Origin: Streptomyces guryensis
Lineage (GTDB): Bacteria > Actinomycetota > Actinomycetes > Streptomycetales > Streptomycetaceae
NCBI RefSeq assembly: GCF_021261325.1
Contig: NZ_JAJSBI010000001.1
Location: 682,001 to 746,000, forward strand
Direction of reading: 5' to 3'
DNA: 64,000 nucleotides
A program made the position numbers and the translations under genes. The notes under the pieces are model-generated. The model had not been told where the DNA came from and searched no databases. It was given only the letters and a program-made list of their open reading frames with translations. Shown piece after piece: positions 25,894-35,259 of the stretch. Position 1 is the stretch's first letter; each line of letters opens with the position of its first letter.

Positions 25894-27072
25894 CTACTTC
25901 GTTACAAGACGTCCCAAGGGCGCTTGCTGCAAGGGCACGGGACGCGGCGCGACGGGCTCCGGAGGATCCGGCCGTGCCGGCTCACCCCGCACCGGATCCT
26001 CCGGGCCCGCGCCCCCCGATCCCCCTGCATCCCCCGATTCCCCCGTCTCCCCCGAGGGCGCCGCCACCCGCGCCACGCCGCACGGCACCTCGGCCGTGGC
26101 GTACGGCAGTTGGAGCACCCCGTCCCTGGTCCAGATCCCCGCGCCCGCCAACCACCCGTACGGCGCGGCGAGATGATGCACCTGCCGCCGGTCCGGCCGC
26201 CACAGGCCCACCCAGCTGCCGACGGGCCCGTCGATGCGCAGCGCCACGGAGCAGCTCTCCGGCAGCAGCACCTGCCCCGGCTGGATGGCGAAGGGCGTGA
26301 CGGCGCATTCGGGGAGCCGCAGGCACTCCGGGAAGCGCACCGGCAGCGTGCTGCCCAGCACGCCCCAGCCCAGCCGCTCCTCACCCGGCGAGGGCGCGTC
26401 GGAGCGGATCAGCAGCAGCCCGCTGTCCGGGTCGGCGAGCAGCAGCCGGTCGTCGCTGCCCTCGGCGATCTGCAGCAGCGGCGAGACCTCACCGGCCCGC
26501 TCCAGGTCGACCACGACCGCCTTGGTCCGGCCGCCGGTCTCCCGGTCGAGGGCCAGCATCCGGCCCGTGCGGTCCAGCCACACCCCGCCCGAGCAGCGCC
26601 CCGGGATCTCCGCCACGTGCTCCGGCCCGAAGGCGCCGCCCGCCACCAGCCACACCGTGCTGGAGCGCCGGCCCACGGCCAGGGCGTACGCCTTCTCGCC
26701 GCCGGGCGCGGGCGGCAGCAGCCGCAGCCCGGCGCCCTCGTCCGCGCAGTCGACCGCGCCGATCAGCAGCTCGCCCGTGTCCGGTCCGGTCGGATACAGC
26801 AGCGAGAAGACGTGCCGTCCCTCCGACCGCCGGTGGATGAGGACCCGCCCGTCGCCCATCGGCTGCACCTCGGTGCCGGGCTCCTCGGGCTGGTTGCCGG
26901 GCAGCGGCACGGCGTACGGCTCGGGGCCGTCCAGCGTCCAGCGCTCCGGGAACCAGGAGTCGCCGTCCAGCGCGAGCCGGGCGGCGTAGGCACCGTCCAC
27001 GGTGATGGTGCAGCCCGTCTGCGGGGCACCGTCCTCGGCTGCAGCCTCGGGCTCGATCGCACAGGCCGTCAT
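25894..27072 (-). CDS. Conserved beta-propeller-like protein
   Basis: Protein of 392 residues. A GGAGGTGA site selects the ATG at 27072 (MTACAIEP). The body is made of recurring beta-blades such as GRVLIHRRSEGRHVFSLLYP, RSSTVWLVAGG and GGVWLDRTGRMLALDRETGG. The C-terminal tail is rich in Gly, Pro and Glu and probably disordered. There is no signal peptide, so a cytoplasmic location is likely. I do not recognise a specific family. The role is unknown. Confidence 0.78.
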   Translation of the reverse strand: MTACAIEPEAAAEDGAPQTGCTITVDGAYAARLALDGDSWFPERWTLDGPEPYAVPLPGNQPEEPGTEVQPMGDGRVLIHRRSEGRHVFSLLYPTGPDTGELLIGAVDCADEGAGLRLLPPAPGGEKAYALAVGRRSSTVWLVAGGAFGPEHVAEIPGRCSGGVWLDRTGRMLALDRETGGRTKAVVVDLERAGEVSPLLQIAEGSDDRLLLADPDSGLLLIRSDAPSPGEERLGWGVLGSTLPVRFPECLRLPECAVTPFAIQPGQVLLPESCSVALRIDGPVGSWVGLWRPDRRQVHHLAAPYGWLAGAGIWTRDGVLQLPYATAEVPCGVARVAAPSGETGESGDAGGSGGAGPEDPVRGEPARPDPPEPVAPRPVPLQQAPLGRLVTK

Positions 27073-27293
27073 GGTCTGGTCACCTCCGGCGACGAAGCTA
27101 GTTTTCGCACGCACACACGTGGGACCGCGAGGCTCCTGCTTCACACATAAGGGTGGCGGGGGAACGATTCGCCTGAGGAAACGGGGGCGGGTGTGCTGAA
27201 GGGGACCGGGGGTGAGCCCCGGTCACCGGCCCCGCTCCACCCGACGTCGGACATCGGTTCAACGCCACAGATCAGCCAGGTAGCCTTTTGCCC

Positions 27294-28154
27294 GTGCCCC
27301 TCCTGTCTGAAGTCATCGCCGCGCTGGAGAACCTGTGGCCCGCCGAGCGGGCCGAGTCCTGGGACGCGGTCGGCACAGTCGTGGGCGACCCCGGCCAGGA
27401 GGTCACCCGGGTCCTGTTCGCGGTCGATCCCGTGCAGGAGATCGTCGACGAGGCGGTGAAGCTGGGCGCCGACCTGCTGGTCACCCACCACCCGCTGTAC
27501 CTTCGCGGTACGACGACGGTCGCGGCGACCCACTTCAAGGGCCGCGTCGTACACACGCTGATCAAGAACGACATCGCGCTGCACGTCGCCCACACCAACG
27601 CGGACACGGCCGACCCCGGAGTCTCGGACGCCCTCGCCGGCGCGCTGGACCTCCGCGTCGTACGCCCCCTGGTGCCGGACCCGGCCGATCCGTCCGGCCG
27701 CCGCGGCCTCGGCCGGATCTGCGAGCTGGACCACCCGCTGCCGCTGCGGGAGTTCGCCGAGAAGGCCGCCGCCCGGCTGCCCGCCACCGCGCAGGGCATC
27801 CGCGTAGCCGGGGATCCCGAGGCGATCGTCCGCACGGTCGCCGTGAGCGGCGGCTCCGGAGACAGCCTCTTCGACCAGGTCCGCGCGGCCGGTGTCGACG
27901 CCTTCCTCACCGCGGACCTGCGCCACCACCCGACCGCCGAGTTCATGGCGGCCGGCACCCAAAGCCCCCTCGCGCTGCTCGACGCGGCGCACTGGGCCAC
28001 CGAATGGCCCTGGTGCGAGCTGGCCGCCACCCAGCTCGACGAGATCTCCGACCGCCACGGATGGGACCTGCGCGTCCACGTCTCGAAGACGGTCACCGAC
28101 CCCTGGACCGCCCACGCGGCCTCACCTCTCACCCCTGCAGGAGCCCCCAACTGA
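27294..28154 (+). CDS. Nif3-like dinuclear metal centre protein
   Basis: NIF3/YbgI/GTP-cyclohydrolase-I-type-2-like protein of 286 residues. The two-metal site is formed by THHPLYLRG, VAHTNADTADPG and, near the C-terminus, FMAAGTQSPLALLDAAHW. The molecular role of the family is unresolved. The GTG at 27294 is preferred; a TTG at 27288 would add two residues. The stop overlaps a CTG that starts the next gene. Orthologues sit beside the RNase H fusion gene in streptomycetes. Confidence 0.9.
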   Translation: MPLLSEVIAALENLWPAERAESWDAVGTVVGDPGQEVTRVLFAVDPVQEIVDEAVKLGADLLVTHHPLYLRGTTTVAATHFKGRVVHTLIKNDIALHVAHTNADTADPGVSDALAGALDLRVVRPLVPDPADPSGRRGLGRICELDHPLPLREFAEKAAARLPATAQGIRVAGDPEAIVRTVAVSGGSGDSLFDQVRAAGVDAFLTADLRHHPTAEFMAAGTQSPLALLDAAHWATEWPWCELAATQLDEISDRHGWDLRVHVSKTVTDPWTAHAASPLTPAGAPN

Positions 28155-28894
28155 ACGCCGCGCCCGCCGACCAGATCCGACTCCTCGACGTCCAGGCACT
28201 CGACGTCCGGCTGCAGCAGCTTGCGCACAGGCGAAGGTCGCTGCCCGAGCACGCCGAGATCGAGTCGCTCACCAAGGACCTCACCCAGCTGCGCGACCTG
28301 CTGGTGGCCGCCCAGACCGAGGAGAGCGACACCGCCCGCGAGCAGACCAAGGCCGAGCAGGACGTGGACCAGGTGCGCCAGCGCGCCGCCCGCGACCAGA
28401 AGCGCCTGGACTCCGGTGCCGTCACCTCCCCCAAGGACCTGGAGAACCTCCAGCGCGAGATCGTCTCTCTCGCAAAGCGGCAGAGCGACCTCGAGGACGT
28501 CGTCCTGGAGGTCATGGAGCGCATCGAGTCCGTGCAGGAGCGGGTCGCCGAGCTCACCGAGCGCGACTCCTCCGTCCAGTCGAAGATCGACGACGCGACC
28601 GCGCGCCGGGACGCCGCCTTCGAGGAGATCGACGGCGAGGTGGCGACGGTGACGAAGGAGCGCGAGGTCATCGCGGGGACCATCCCCGCCGACCTGCTGG
28701 GGCTCTACGACAAGCTGCGCGAGCAGCAGGGCGGCATCGGTGCGGCCAAGCTGTACCAGCGCACCTGCCAGGGCTGCCGCCAGGAGCTGGCGATCACCGA
28801 CATCAACGACATCCGCGCGGCCGCCCCCGACACGGTGGTGCGCTGCGAGAACTGCCGTCGCATCCTGGTGCGTACGGCCGAGTCCGGCCTCTAG
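28151..28894 (+). CDS. Coiled-coil zinc-ribbon protein (zf-RING_7)
   Basis: Protein of 247 residues. A long antiparallel coiled coil (residues about 15-185, e.g. SLAKRQSDLEDVVLEVMERI) is followed by a C4 zinc ribbon, CQGC...CENC. This is the actinobacterial CT398-like family. The reading frame has no ATG, GTG or TTG before the conserved N-terminus. The only fitting initiator is CTG at 28151, seven bases after AGGAG and overlapping the Nif3 stop (CTGA). Partner and function are unknown. Conserved operon with Nif3 and RNase H. Confidence 0.88.
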   Translation: MNAAPADQIRLLDVQALDVRLQQLAHRRRSLPEHAEIESLTKDLTQLRDLLVAAQTEESDTAREQTKAEQDVDQVRQRAARDQKRLDSGAVTSPKDLENLQREIVSLAKRQSDLEDVVLEVMERIESVQERVAELTERDSSVQSKIDDATARRDAAFEEIDGEVATVTKEREVIAGTIPADLLGLYDKLREQQGGIGAAKLYQRTCQGCRQELAITDINDIRAAAPDTVVRCENCRRILVRTAESGL

Positions 28895-28905
28895 GAGCCT
28901 GTGCC

Positions 28906-30096
28906 GTGCGGGAGTTCATCGTCGAGGCCGACGGCGGTTCGCGGGGCAACCCGGGACCCGCGGGCTACGGATCCGTCGTGCTCGACGCGGCGACGGGTCA
29001 GACCCTGGTCGAGGCCGCGGAGTACATCGGCGTCGCGACCAACAACGTCGCCGAGTACCGGGGCCTGCTGGCCGGCCTGCGCGCCGCCCACGAACTGGAC
29101 CCCTCCGCCAGGGTCCACGTCCGCATGGACTCCAAGCTGGTCGTCGAGCAGATGTCGGGCCGCTGGAAGATCAAGCACCCCGACATGAAGCCGCTGGCGA
29201 CGGTGGCGGCCCGCGTGTTCCCCGCGGACCAGGTGACGTACGAGTGGATCCCGCGGGAGCAGAACAAGCACGCGGACCGGCTGGCGAACGAGGCGATGGA
29301 CGCGGGGAAGCGGGGCGAACAGTGGTCGCCGGCGACTTCTACGGCGGAGCTGGACGCGTCCGCCGCGAGGGCCGCGGCCCCTGAGCCGGCCGCCGCCGAT
29401 GCCCAGAAGGCCGACGCCGATGTGCGGGCCGCCACGGCCGTCGCCACCCCCGGCTGGGCCCCCGCCGACCTGGGCGCACCCGCGACCTTCGTCCTGCTGC
29501 GGCACGGTGAGACCCCGCTGACTCCGCAGAAGCGTTTCTCGGGCAGCGGTGGCACCAACCCCTCCCTGTCCGACGTCGGCCGGGACCAGGCCGAACGCGC
29601 CGGGGCCGCGCTGGCCCGGCGCGGCACCATCCAGGCGATCGTCGCCTCGCCCCTCGCCCGTACCCGGGAGACCGCCGGCATCGTCGCCTCCCACCTCGGC
29701 CTGGAGGTGAGCATCGACGACGGACTGCGCGAGACCGACTTCGGCGCCTGGGAGGGGCTGACGTTCGCCGAGGTCCGCGAGCGCTACCCCGACGACCTGA
29801 ACGCCTGGCTCGCCGACCCGGAGGCCCAGCCCTCGGGCGGCGGCGAGAGCTTCGCAGCGACCGCGACCCGGATGGAAGCCACCCGGGAGAAGCTGGTGGC
29901 GGCGTACGCGGGCCGCACGGTCCTGCTGGTCTCCCACGTCACCCCGATCAAGACGTTCGTACGCCTGGCCCTGGGCGCCCCGCCCGAGTCCGTGTTCCGC
30001 ATGGAACTGTCGGCGGCCGCGCTGTCCGCGGTGGCCTACTACGCGGACGGCAACGCGAGCGTACGGCTCTTCAACGACACGTCCCACCTGCGCTGA
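28906..30096 (+). CDS. Bifunctional RNase HI / histidine acid phosphatase (SCO2299/Rv2228c type)
   Basis: Fusion of 396 residues. The N-terminal RNase HI (about 1-140) has the DEDD residues in VEADGGSRGNPG, NVAEYRGLL, RMDSKLVVEQM and NKHADRLANEA, and degrades RNA in RNA-DNA hybrids. An Ala-rich linker (about 145-185) leads to a phosphoglycerate-mutase-like phosphatase with LLRHGETPLTPQ, ETDFGAWEG and LVSHVTPIKT. The M. tuberculosis homologue also has alpha-ribazole phosphatase activity. The GTG start at 28906 follows TAGGAG. The gene overlaps the convergent aldolase by 26 bases. Confidence 0.95.
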   Translation: MREFIVEADGGSRGNPGPAGYGSVVLDAATGQTLVEAAEYIGVATNNVAEYRGLLAGLRAAHELDPSARVHVRMDSKLVVEQMSGRWKIKHPDMKPLATVAARVFPADQVTYEWIPREQNKHADRLANEAMDAGKRGEQWSPATSTAELDASAARAAAPEPAAADAQKADADVRAATAVATPGWAPADLGAPATFVLLRHGETPLTPQKRFSGSGGTNPSLSDVGRDQAERAGAALARRGTIQAIVASPLARTRETAGIVASHLGLEVSIDDGLRETDFGAWEGLTFAEVRERYPDDLNAWLADPEAQPSGGGESFAATATRMEATREKLVAAYAGRTVLLVSHVTPIKTFVRLALGAPPESVFRMELSAAALSAVAYYADGNASVRLFNDTSHLR

Positions 30097-30718
30097 GCGC
30101 CCAGGTGAGCCCCGCCGCCTCGCGGGCCAGCGACTCGATCCGCCCCCAGTCGCGGGCCGCGAGGGCGTCCGCCGGGAGCATCCAAGTACCGCCCACGCAG
30201 CCGACGTTGGGGAGCGCCAGGTAGTCGGGCGCGCTGGCCGGGCCGATGCCCCCGGTCGGGCAGAACCGCGCCTGCGGCAGCGGCCCCGCCAGCGACTTCA
30301 GATACGCCGTACCGCCCGCCGCCTGCGCCGGGAAGAACTTCATCTCCCGCACCCCGCGCTCCAGCAGCGCCACCACCTCCGAGGTGGTGGACACCCCCGG
30401 CAGGAACGGCACCCCGGACGCCTTCATCGCCTCCAGCAGTACGTCCGTCCAGCCGGGGCTGACCAGGAAGCGGGCCCCGGCGGCCACCGAGTCCATCACC
30501 TGCTCCGGCGTGATCACGGTCCCGGCCCCGACGACCGCGTCCGGCACCTCATCGGCGATCGTGCGGATGGCGTCCAGGGCGGCGGGCGTCCGAAGGGTCA
30601 CCTCGATGGCGGGCAGTCCACCCGCCACCAGCGCCCGCGCGAGCGGTACGGCGTCGGCGGCGTCCTCGATGACGACGACGGGCACGACGGGGGCAAGGTC
30701 GAGGAGCGATGAGGCCAT
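30071..30718 (-). CDS. eda: KDPG/KHG aldolase
   Basis: Class I aldolase of 215 residues that cleaves 2-keto-3-deoxy-6-phosphogluconate to pyruvate and glyceraldehyde 3-phosphate. The active-site Glu is in [13 protein letters not shown], the Schiff-base Lys in [11 protein letters not shown], and the substrate loop in FCPTGGIG. The start at 30718 gives [30 protein letters not shown] element lies about 40 bases upstream and may be an operator. No kinase or dehydratase of the pathway is nearby. Confidence 0.92.
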   Translation of the reverse strand: MASSLLDLAPVVPVVVIEDAADAVPLARALVAGGLPAIEVTLRTPAALDAIRTIADEVPDAVVGAGTVITPEQVMDSVAAGARFLVSPGWTDVLLEAMKASGVPFLPGVSTTSEVVALLERGVREMKFFPAQAAGGTAYLKSLAGPLPQARFCPTGGIGPASAPDYLALPNVGCVGGTWMLPADALAARDWGRIESLAREAAGLTWALSAGGTCR

Positions 30719-30790
30719 GCCGACATCGTGCCCGTGCGCAACAACATACACAACGGTGATTGCACATGTTGCAACGCGCGCCGATGTCCG

Positions 30791-31573
30791 TCAGTGGATC
30801 TCGTCCACCAACACGTCGAGCATCCAAGCTTTTCCAGCCCCCGTCGGAGGCTCCACCTCCACCACGTAACCGAGCTCGCGCAGCGTCTCCACCAGCTCCG
30901 CCGGGCCCTTGGGTGCCGCGCCCGCCGTCAGCAGGCTCCGGACGATCCGCCCCTTCGTGGCCTTGTTGAAGTGGCTGACCACCTTGCGGGTGGGCGCATG
31001 CAGCACACGCACGCTCGCCGTACGACCGGCCACCTCGCCCTTCGGCTTCCACGCGGCCGCGTACGCGGAGGACCGCAGGTCGAGCACCAGCCCGTTCCCG
31101 GCGGCCTCGGGCAGGACGGCCGCCATCGGCGTCCGCCAGTACGCACCCAGCGCCCCGATCCCGGGCAGCTTCACGCCCATCGAGCAGCGGTAGGAGGGGA
31201 TGCGGTCGTTGATGCGCACCGCGCCCCACAGCCCGGAGAAGACGAGCAGTGACCGTGCAGCCCGCCTCTTCGCGGCGGCGTCCAGGGAGGCCAGGTCGAG
31301 GGCGTCGTACAGCACACCCGTGTAGATCTCCCCGGCGGGCCGCGCCCCGGCGGTCAGCAGCTCGGCGTTCTTCGCGACCTCGCCCCGCAGCCCCTCACTC
31401 AGCCCGAGCACCTCACGCGCCTTCTCCTCGTCCCCGGCGCACAGCCCGACCAGTTCGCCGAGCACGGCCTCACGGGCCGGGGTGAGCCCCGGCAGTGACA
31501 GCGACTCCGTCTTCAGCGGGGCGCCACGGCCAAAGGACGCCTTGCCTTCGGAGGGAGGCAGCAGGACAAGCAC
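30791..31573 (-). CDS. yaaA: YaaA family peroxide-stress protein
   Basis: Protein of 260 residues that in E. coli lowers free iron during peroxide stress and binds DNA with a helix-hairpin-helix. It begins [19 protein letters not shown] and has [20 protein letters not shown] and [13 protein letters not shown], typical of the family. The gene diverges from the RNB nuclease gene. A 47-bp palindrome lies in the shared upstream region. Confidence 0.93.
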   Translation of the reverse strand: MLVLLPPSEGKASFGRGAPLKTESLSLPGLTPAREAVLGELVGLCAGDEEKAREVLGLSEGLRGEVAKNAELLTAGARPAGEIYTGVLYDALDLASLDAAAKRRAARSLLVFSGLWGAVRINDRIPSYRCSMGVKLPGIGALGAYWRTPMAAVLPEAAGNGLVLDLRSSAYAAAWKPKGEVAGRTASVRVLHAPTRKVVSHFNKATKGRIVRSLLTAGAAPKGPAELVETLRELGYVVEVEPPTGAGKAWMLDVLVDEIH

Positions 31574-31629
31574 GGAAGATCTCCTTCTGTTTGAGCTCCC
31601 GGACAGCGTACGGGCCCCGGTGTGCTGAG

Positions 31630-31676
31630 AGCCTGGGTCTGAGTCCCGCTCGGATCAGCGGGACTCAGACTCAGGC
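31630..31676. repeat. Large imperfect palindrome in divergent promoter region
   Basis: A 21-base arm at 31630-31650 starting AGCCTGGGTCTG pairs with 31656-31676 with one mismatch and a five-base loop. It lies between the divergent yaaA and RNB genes, 15 bases before the RNB start. It could be an operator or an mRNA 5' hairpin. Confidence 0.75.
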
Positions 31677-31690
31677 TCTACCCTCGCTGT

Positions 31691-33124
31691 ATGCCCCGCC
31701 GCCACATCCGCGTGACCGGCGCCCCCGAAGCCCCCCTCCGGGCCGCCCTCACCGCGCTGCGCACCGAACTCGGCATCTCCGAGAGCTACCCGCCCGAGGC
31801 GCTGGCAGAGGCCGAGCGGGCGGCGAAGACCCCCACGGTCCCTTCATACGACGCCACGGACATCCCCCTGTTCACCATCGACCCGCCCACCTCCACCGAC
31901 CTCGACCAGGCGATGCACCTCTCCCGGCAGGGCACCGGCTACCGGGTGCGGTATGCCATCGCGGACGTGGCCGCCTTCGTCGTGCCCGGGTCGGCGCTGG
32001 ACGCGGAGACCCACCGGCGGGTGACCACCCTGTACTTCCCCGACGTGCGGATCCCGCTGCACCCGGCGCTGCTCAGCGAGGGCGCCGCCAGCCTGCTGCC
32101 CGGCCAGGCCCGCCCGGCCGCCCTCTGGACGATCGACCTCGACGCGGACGCCCGTACGCTCGCCGTCGACGTCCGCCGCGCCCTCGTCCGCAGCAGGGCC
32201 AAGCTCGACTACGCCGCCGTACAGAAGCAGATCGACGACAAGACGGCCGAGGAGCCGCCGGCGCTGCTCAAGGAGATCGGGGAGGCACGGGAGCGGCTGG
32301 AAGTGGAACGGGGCGGAATCTCGCTGAACGTCCCCGAACAGGAGGTCGTGGAGCACAACCACGCATACGAGCTCAGCTACCGCGCCCCCCTCCCCGCCGA
32401 CGGCTGGAACGCCCAGATCTCCCTGCTGACGGGGATGGCGGCGGCCGACCTCATGCTCTCGGCCGGCACCGGCGTCCTGCGCACCCTGCCCGCCGCCCCC
32501 GACGGCGCCGTCGGCCGCCTCCGCCGCACCGCGCACGCCCTGCACATCGACTGGCCGCACCACGTCTCGTACGCCCAGCTCATCCGCTCCCTCGACCCGC
32601 ACCGCCCGCACCACGCGGCCTTCCTCCAGGAGTGCACGACACTGCTGCGCGGCGCCGGCTACACGGTCTTCCGGGACGGCGACCTCCCGCCCATCACCAC
32701 GCACGCCGCCGTGGCCGCCCCGTACGCCCACTGTACGGCGCCGTTGCGGCGACTGGCCGACCGGTACGCGTCGGAGATCTGCCTGGCGGCCGCGGCGGGC
32801 GAGCCCCCGCCCGACTGGGTACTGGCCGCCCTGGACGCGCTGCCGCACGAGATGGCCGACGGCAGCCGACGCGCGGGCACGGTGGAGCGGGAGTGCGTGG
32901 ACATCGTGGAGGCGGCGCTGCTGGCGGGCCGGGTGGGGGAGGTGTTCGACGGATGCGTGGTGGACGTGGAGGAGCGTCAACCGGGCGTCGGCACCGTGCA
33001 GTTGGAGTCCCCGGCGGTCATCGGCCGTGTCGAGGGAGAACACCTGCCGCTGGGGGAGCGGCTACGGGTGCGCCTCACCCAGGCCGATCCTGCATCGGCC
33101 AAGGTGCGCTTCGCACCTGCGTGA
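31691..33124 (+). CDS. RNB-domain ribonuclease (RNase II/R-like)
   Basis: Short RNB exoribonuclease of 477 residues that degrades RNA 3' to 5'. The catalytic carboxylates are in FTIDPPTSTDLDQAMHLSRQ and the conserved YRVRYAIADVAAFV follows. The C-terminal lobe has APYAHCTAPLRRLADRYASE. The N-terminal cold-shock domains of RNase R and the usual C-terminal S1 domain are absent or degenerate. This is normal for the actinobacterial form. The gene overlaps the convergent membrane protein by 50 bases. Confidence 0.92.
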   Translation: MPRRHIRVTGAPEAPLRAALTALRTELGISESYPPEALAEAERAAKTPTVPSYDATDIPLFTIDPPTSTDLDQAMHLSRQGTGYRVRYAIADVAAFVVPGSALDAETHRRVTTLYFPDVRIPLHPALLSEGAASLLPGQARPAALWTIDLDADARTLAVDVRRALVRSRAKLDYAAVQKQIDDKTAEEPPALLKEIGEARERLEVERGGISLNVPEQEVVEHNHAYELSYRAPLPADGWNAQISLLTGMAAADLMLSAGTGVLRTLPAAPDGAVGRLRRTAHALHIDWPHHVSYAQLIRSLDPHRPHHAAFLQECTTLLRGAGYTVFRDGDLPPITTHAAVAAPYAHCTAPLRRLADRYASEICLAAAAGEPPPDWVLAALDALPHEMADGSRRAGTVERECVDIVEAALLAGRVGEVFDGCVVDVEERQPGVGTVQLESPAVIGRVEGEHLPLGERLRVRLTQADPASAKVRFAPA

Positions 33125-33701
33125 CGGCAGGCGCGAGGACTTGTACGAGGGTCTGTACGAGGCTGTCGGCGTCGTCGGCGTGAAAGCGGACCAGGCGGAT
33201 CTCATGCCGTCGGCCGAGGAAGGTGAAGTGGGCGACGGGCTCGGCGAGTTCGAGGGTGACGGTGGTCCGCGCGCCCACCGCGACGTCGAGCTCGCCGGGG
33301 GCGCGTGTGTGCGTGGTCCGCAGCTCGCGGCGCACGGACGCGATGCGGTCGACCGGTATGCGCAGATCGACGTGCACGGCGCGGCGGATGCGCAGCACGT
33401 CGGCGCCGAGCACGTGCGGCCGTACGACGGAAGCCGCGTGCACCCCGACGACGAACACGATGGTGTAAACGTCGAGCACGAGGACCCCCTGATGCACGGC
33501 GGGGTAGTCACGCAGCAGCACGGACATCGTCAGCGTCTCGACGAGACACACGAAGGCGATCCCGAACACCACCGCGCCCTGCCCCCGCGCATACCCGAAC
33601 ACCCGCCCGCCGTCGGCCCCGTGCGTGCGCCGGGCCACCCACATCGCCAGACTGGTGAGCAGCCGCAGCTCATGCCGGACGAGGACGTACGCCGTTCTCA
33701 T
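33075..33701 (-). CDS. Two-helix membrane protein with C-terminal soluble domain
   Basis: Protein of 208 residues. An N-terminal basic amphipathic segment precedes two helices (VVFGIAFVCLVETLTMSVLL and VLVLDVYTIVFVVGVHAASV). A beta-rich domain resembling PH-like folds follows (LRIPVDRIASVRRELR, TTVTLELAEPV). Its start overlaps the MerR stop by four bases (ATGA), so the two are co-expressed. Function unknown. It may be the regulator's target. Confidence 0.8.
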   Translation of the reverse strand: MRTAYVLVRHELRLLTSLAMWVARRTHGADGGRVFGYARGQGAVVFGIAFVCLVETLTMSVLLRDYPAVHQGVLVLDVYTIVFVVGVHAASVVRPHVLGADVLRIRRAVHVDLRIPVDRIASVRRELRTTHTRAPGELDVAVGARTTVTLELAEPVAHFTFLGRRHEIRLVRFHADDADSLVQTLVQVLAPAVTQVRSAPWPMQDRPG

Positions 33702-34471
33702 CTCCCCTCCTCGGTCTCGGTCTCGGTCTCGGTCAGGATCCGCATCGCCCGGCGGATCGCCTCCGCCTGGGCCGGGGCGAAGTCGGCGTAGAAGGCGCGC
33801 AGGAAGCCGTCGTCCTGCCCGACCCCGGGCTCGGGGAGCAGGCCGTCGGGCAGACAGGCGGCGAGGGCGTGCGCCGCCTCATCGACGCGGGGGTCGGCCG
33901 GGTCGGCGTCGGCCAGCCGGTCAAGCAGCGAGTACACCTCGGTCGCCCGGGCGATCGCCTCCGGGGAGCCGAAGGCGTCGCGCAGCACTCCGACCAGACG
34001 CTCCCGGACCTCCGGGTCGGCGGTCGTCTCGATGAGCGCGAGCATCTCCCGGTCCTTGGCCGCCATGGGGGAGCCGACGGCCACGTTCGCCATGTCACCG
34101 AAGAGCGCGGCCAGTCGAGGCGAGACCGGCCCCTCCGCCGGCAGCCCGCCCTCCGCCTCCAGCAGCGCACGCAGTCGGGTCCGCCGCTGCCGGATCGCCG
34201 TCTCCTGCCGGGCCAGGTCCTCGTCGAGTTCGGTGAGCACCTCGACGAGGTCCTTCCCGGCGTCCTCCGCCAGCACGTCCCGCACCTCCGCGAGCCCCAT
34301 CCCCAGCTCGGTCAGCCGCCGGATCCGCGCGAGCACGACGGCATGCCGCAGCGTGTAGTCCCGATACCCGTTGGCCAGCCGCTCGGGTTCCGGCAGCAGC
34401 CCCTGATGGTGGTAGTGCCGCACGGTCCGCGTGGTGACGCCGACGACCGCGGCGAGTTCTCCGATCCGCAT
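33698..34471 (-). CDS. MerR family transcriptional regulator
   Basis: Regulator of 257 residues. The winged helix begins MRIGELAAVVGVTTRTVRHY, followed by RLANGYRDYTLRHAVVLARI, and a long coiled dimerisation helix. The C-terminal effector domain has no cysteine metal ligands, so it is not of the metal-sensing type. The last residues are a Thr-Glu repeat from TCTCGG units (33711-33735). It forms an operon with the downstream membrane protein. Confidence 0.92.
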   Translation of the reverse strand: MRIGELAAVVGVTTRTVRHYHHQGLLPEPERLANGYRDYTLRHAVVLARIRRLTELGMGLAEVRDVLAEDAGKDLVEVLTELDEDLARQETAIRQRRTRLRALLEAEGGLPAEGPVSPRLAALFGDMANVAVGSPMAAKDREMLALIETTADPEVRERLVGVLRDAFGSPEAIARATEVYSLLDRLADADPADPRVDEAAHALAACLPDGLLPEPGVGQDDGFLRAFYADFAPAQAEAIRRAMRILTETETETEEGR

Positions 34472-34634
34472 GGGACCAGTACAGAGGCTGACGTCGCGGC
34501 AGGGTCAAGCGGGCGGGGCGGCGCCTGACGGCCGAGGTGATCGTGTGCCACGATCGAGGAAACGGTTCCCGATCTCTCGGACAGGTGATCTTCCGATGTC
34601 CCAGTCTGGCGAGCGACCGAAGGAGGGGCGTGAC

Positions 34635-35213
34635 ATGACTGCCATGGCCCACGAGCCGCTCACGCCGGCGGAGGGACTGCTGGAGATCTTCCTGTCCCTC
34701 GACACCCCGGAGGGTTTCCGGGCGGAGCTGATCGAGGGAGAAAACGTTGTGACGCCGCCGCCGGACGGGGACCACGAGGACTACATCGAGCTGATCGTCA
34801 ACCAGGTGTACCGGCGGTCTCGGACCGACATGCAGTTCTCAGGAAACAAGGGGCTGAAGCTGCAGAGCGGGGGCGGCTGCCCGAAGAACCATGTGATCCC
34901 GGGCGGCGCGTTCGCTCCCAGGGAGCTGCGGCTCTACCGTGGCGCCGACTCCTGGATGCCCTGCGAGGGCGTCGCCATGGTGCTGGAGGTGACATCCACC
35001 AAGCCCAGGGCCGACCGCGAGGCCAAACGCCGCTGCTACGCCCGCGGCGGCATCCCCCTCTACCTGCTCATCGACCGTGAGGTCTCTTCGATCACCCTGT
35101 TCAGCGACCCCGAGAACGACGACTATCGAGAACAGTGCACCCGCCCCCTCGGCAAACCGCTCACCCTCCCCGCCCCCTTCGCCTTCGACCTGGAGACAGC
35201 GGACTTTCTCTGA
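34635..35213 (+). CDS. Uma2 family (restriction-endonuclease-fold) protein
   Basis: Protein of 192 residues starting at the ATG at 34635, eight bases after AGGAGG. It has the PD-(D/E)XK-like core of the Uma2/DUF820 family: FRAELIEGENVVTPPPDGDH, DSWMPCEGVAMVLEVTSTKP with catalytic E and K, then YARGGIPLYLLIDRE. The family is abundant in Streptomyces and cyanobacteria. Its biological role is unsettled. Confidence 0.88.
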   Translation: MTAMAHEPLTPAEGLLEIFLSLDTPEGFRAELIEGENVVTPPPDGDHEDYIELIVNQVYRRSRTDMQFSGNKGLKLQSGGGCPKNHVIPGGAFAPRELRLYRGADSWMPCEGVAMVLEVTSTKPRADREAKRRCYARGGIPLYLLIDREVSSITLFSDPENDDYREQCTRPLGKPLTLPAPFAFDLETADFL

Positions 35214-35259
35214 GCCGCCCGGCGTTGCACCCTGTGAACGACGGAAATGGGGGCGGCGC

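Noticed and set aside
30760..30774. TTGCACATGTTGCAA as operator of the aldolase gene
   Set aside because: The arms are short and it occurs once, so I mention it in the gene entry only.
33711..33735. TCTCGG microsatellite
   Set aside because: In-frame Thr-Glu repeat at the end of the MerR gene. It is a simple repeat without further signal.
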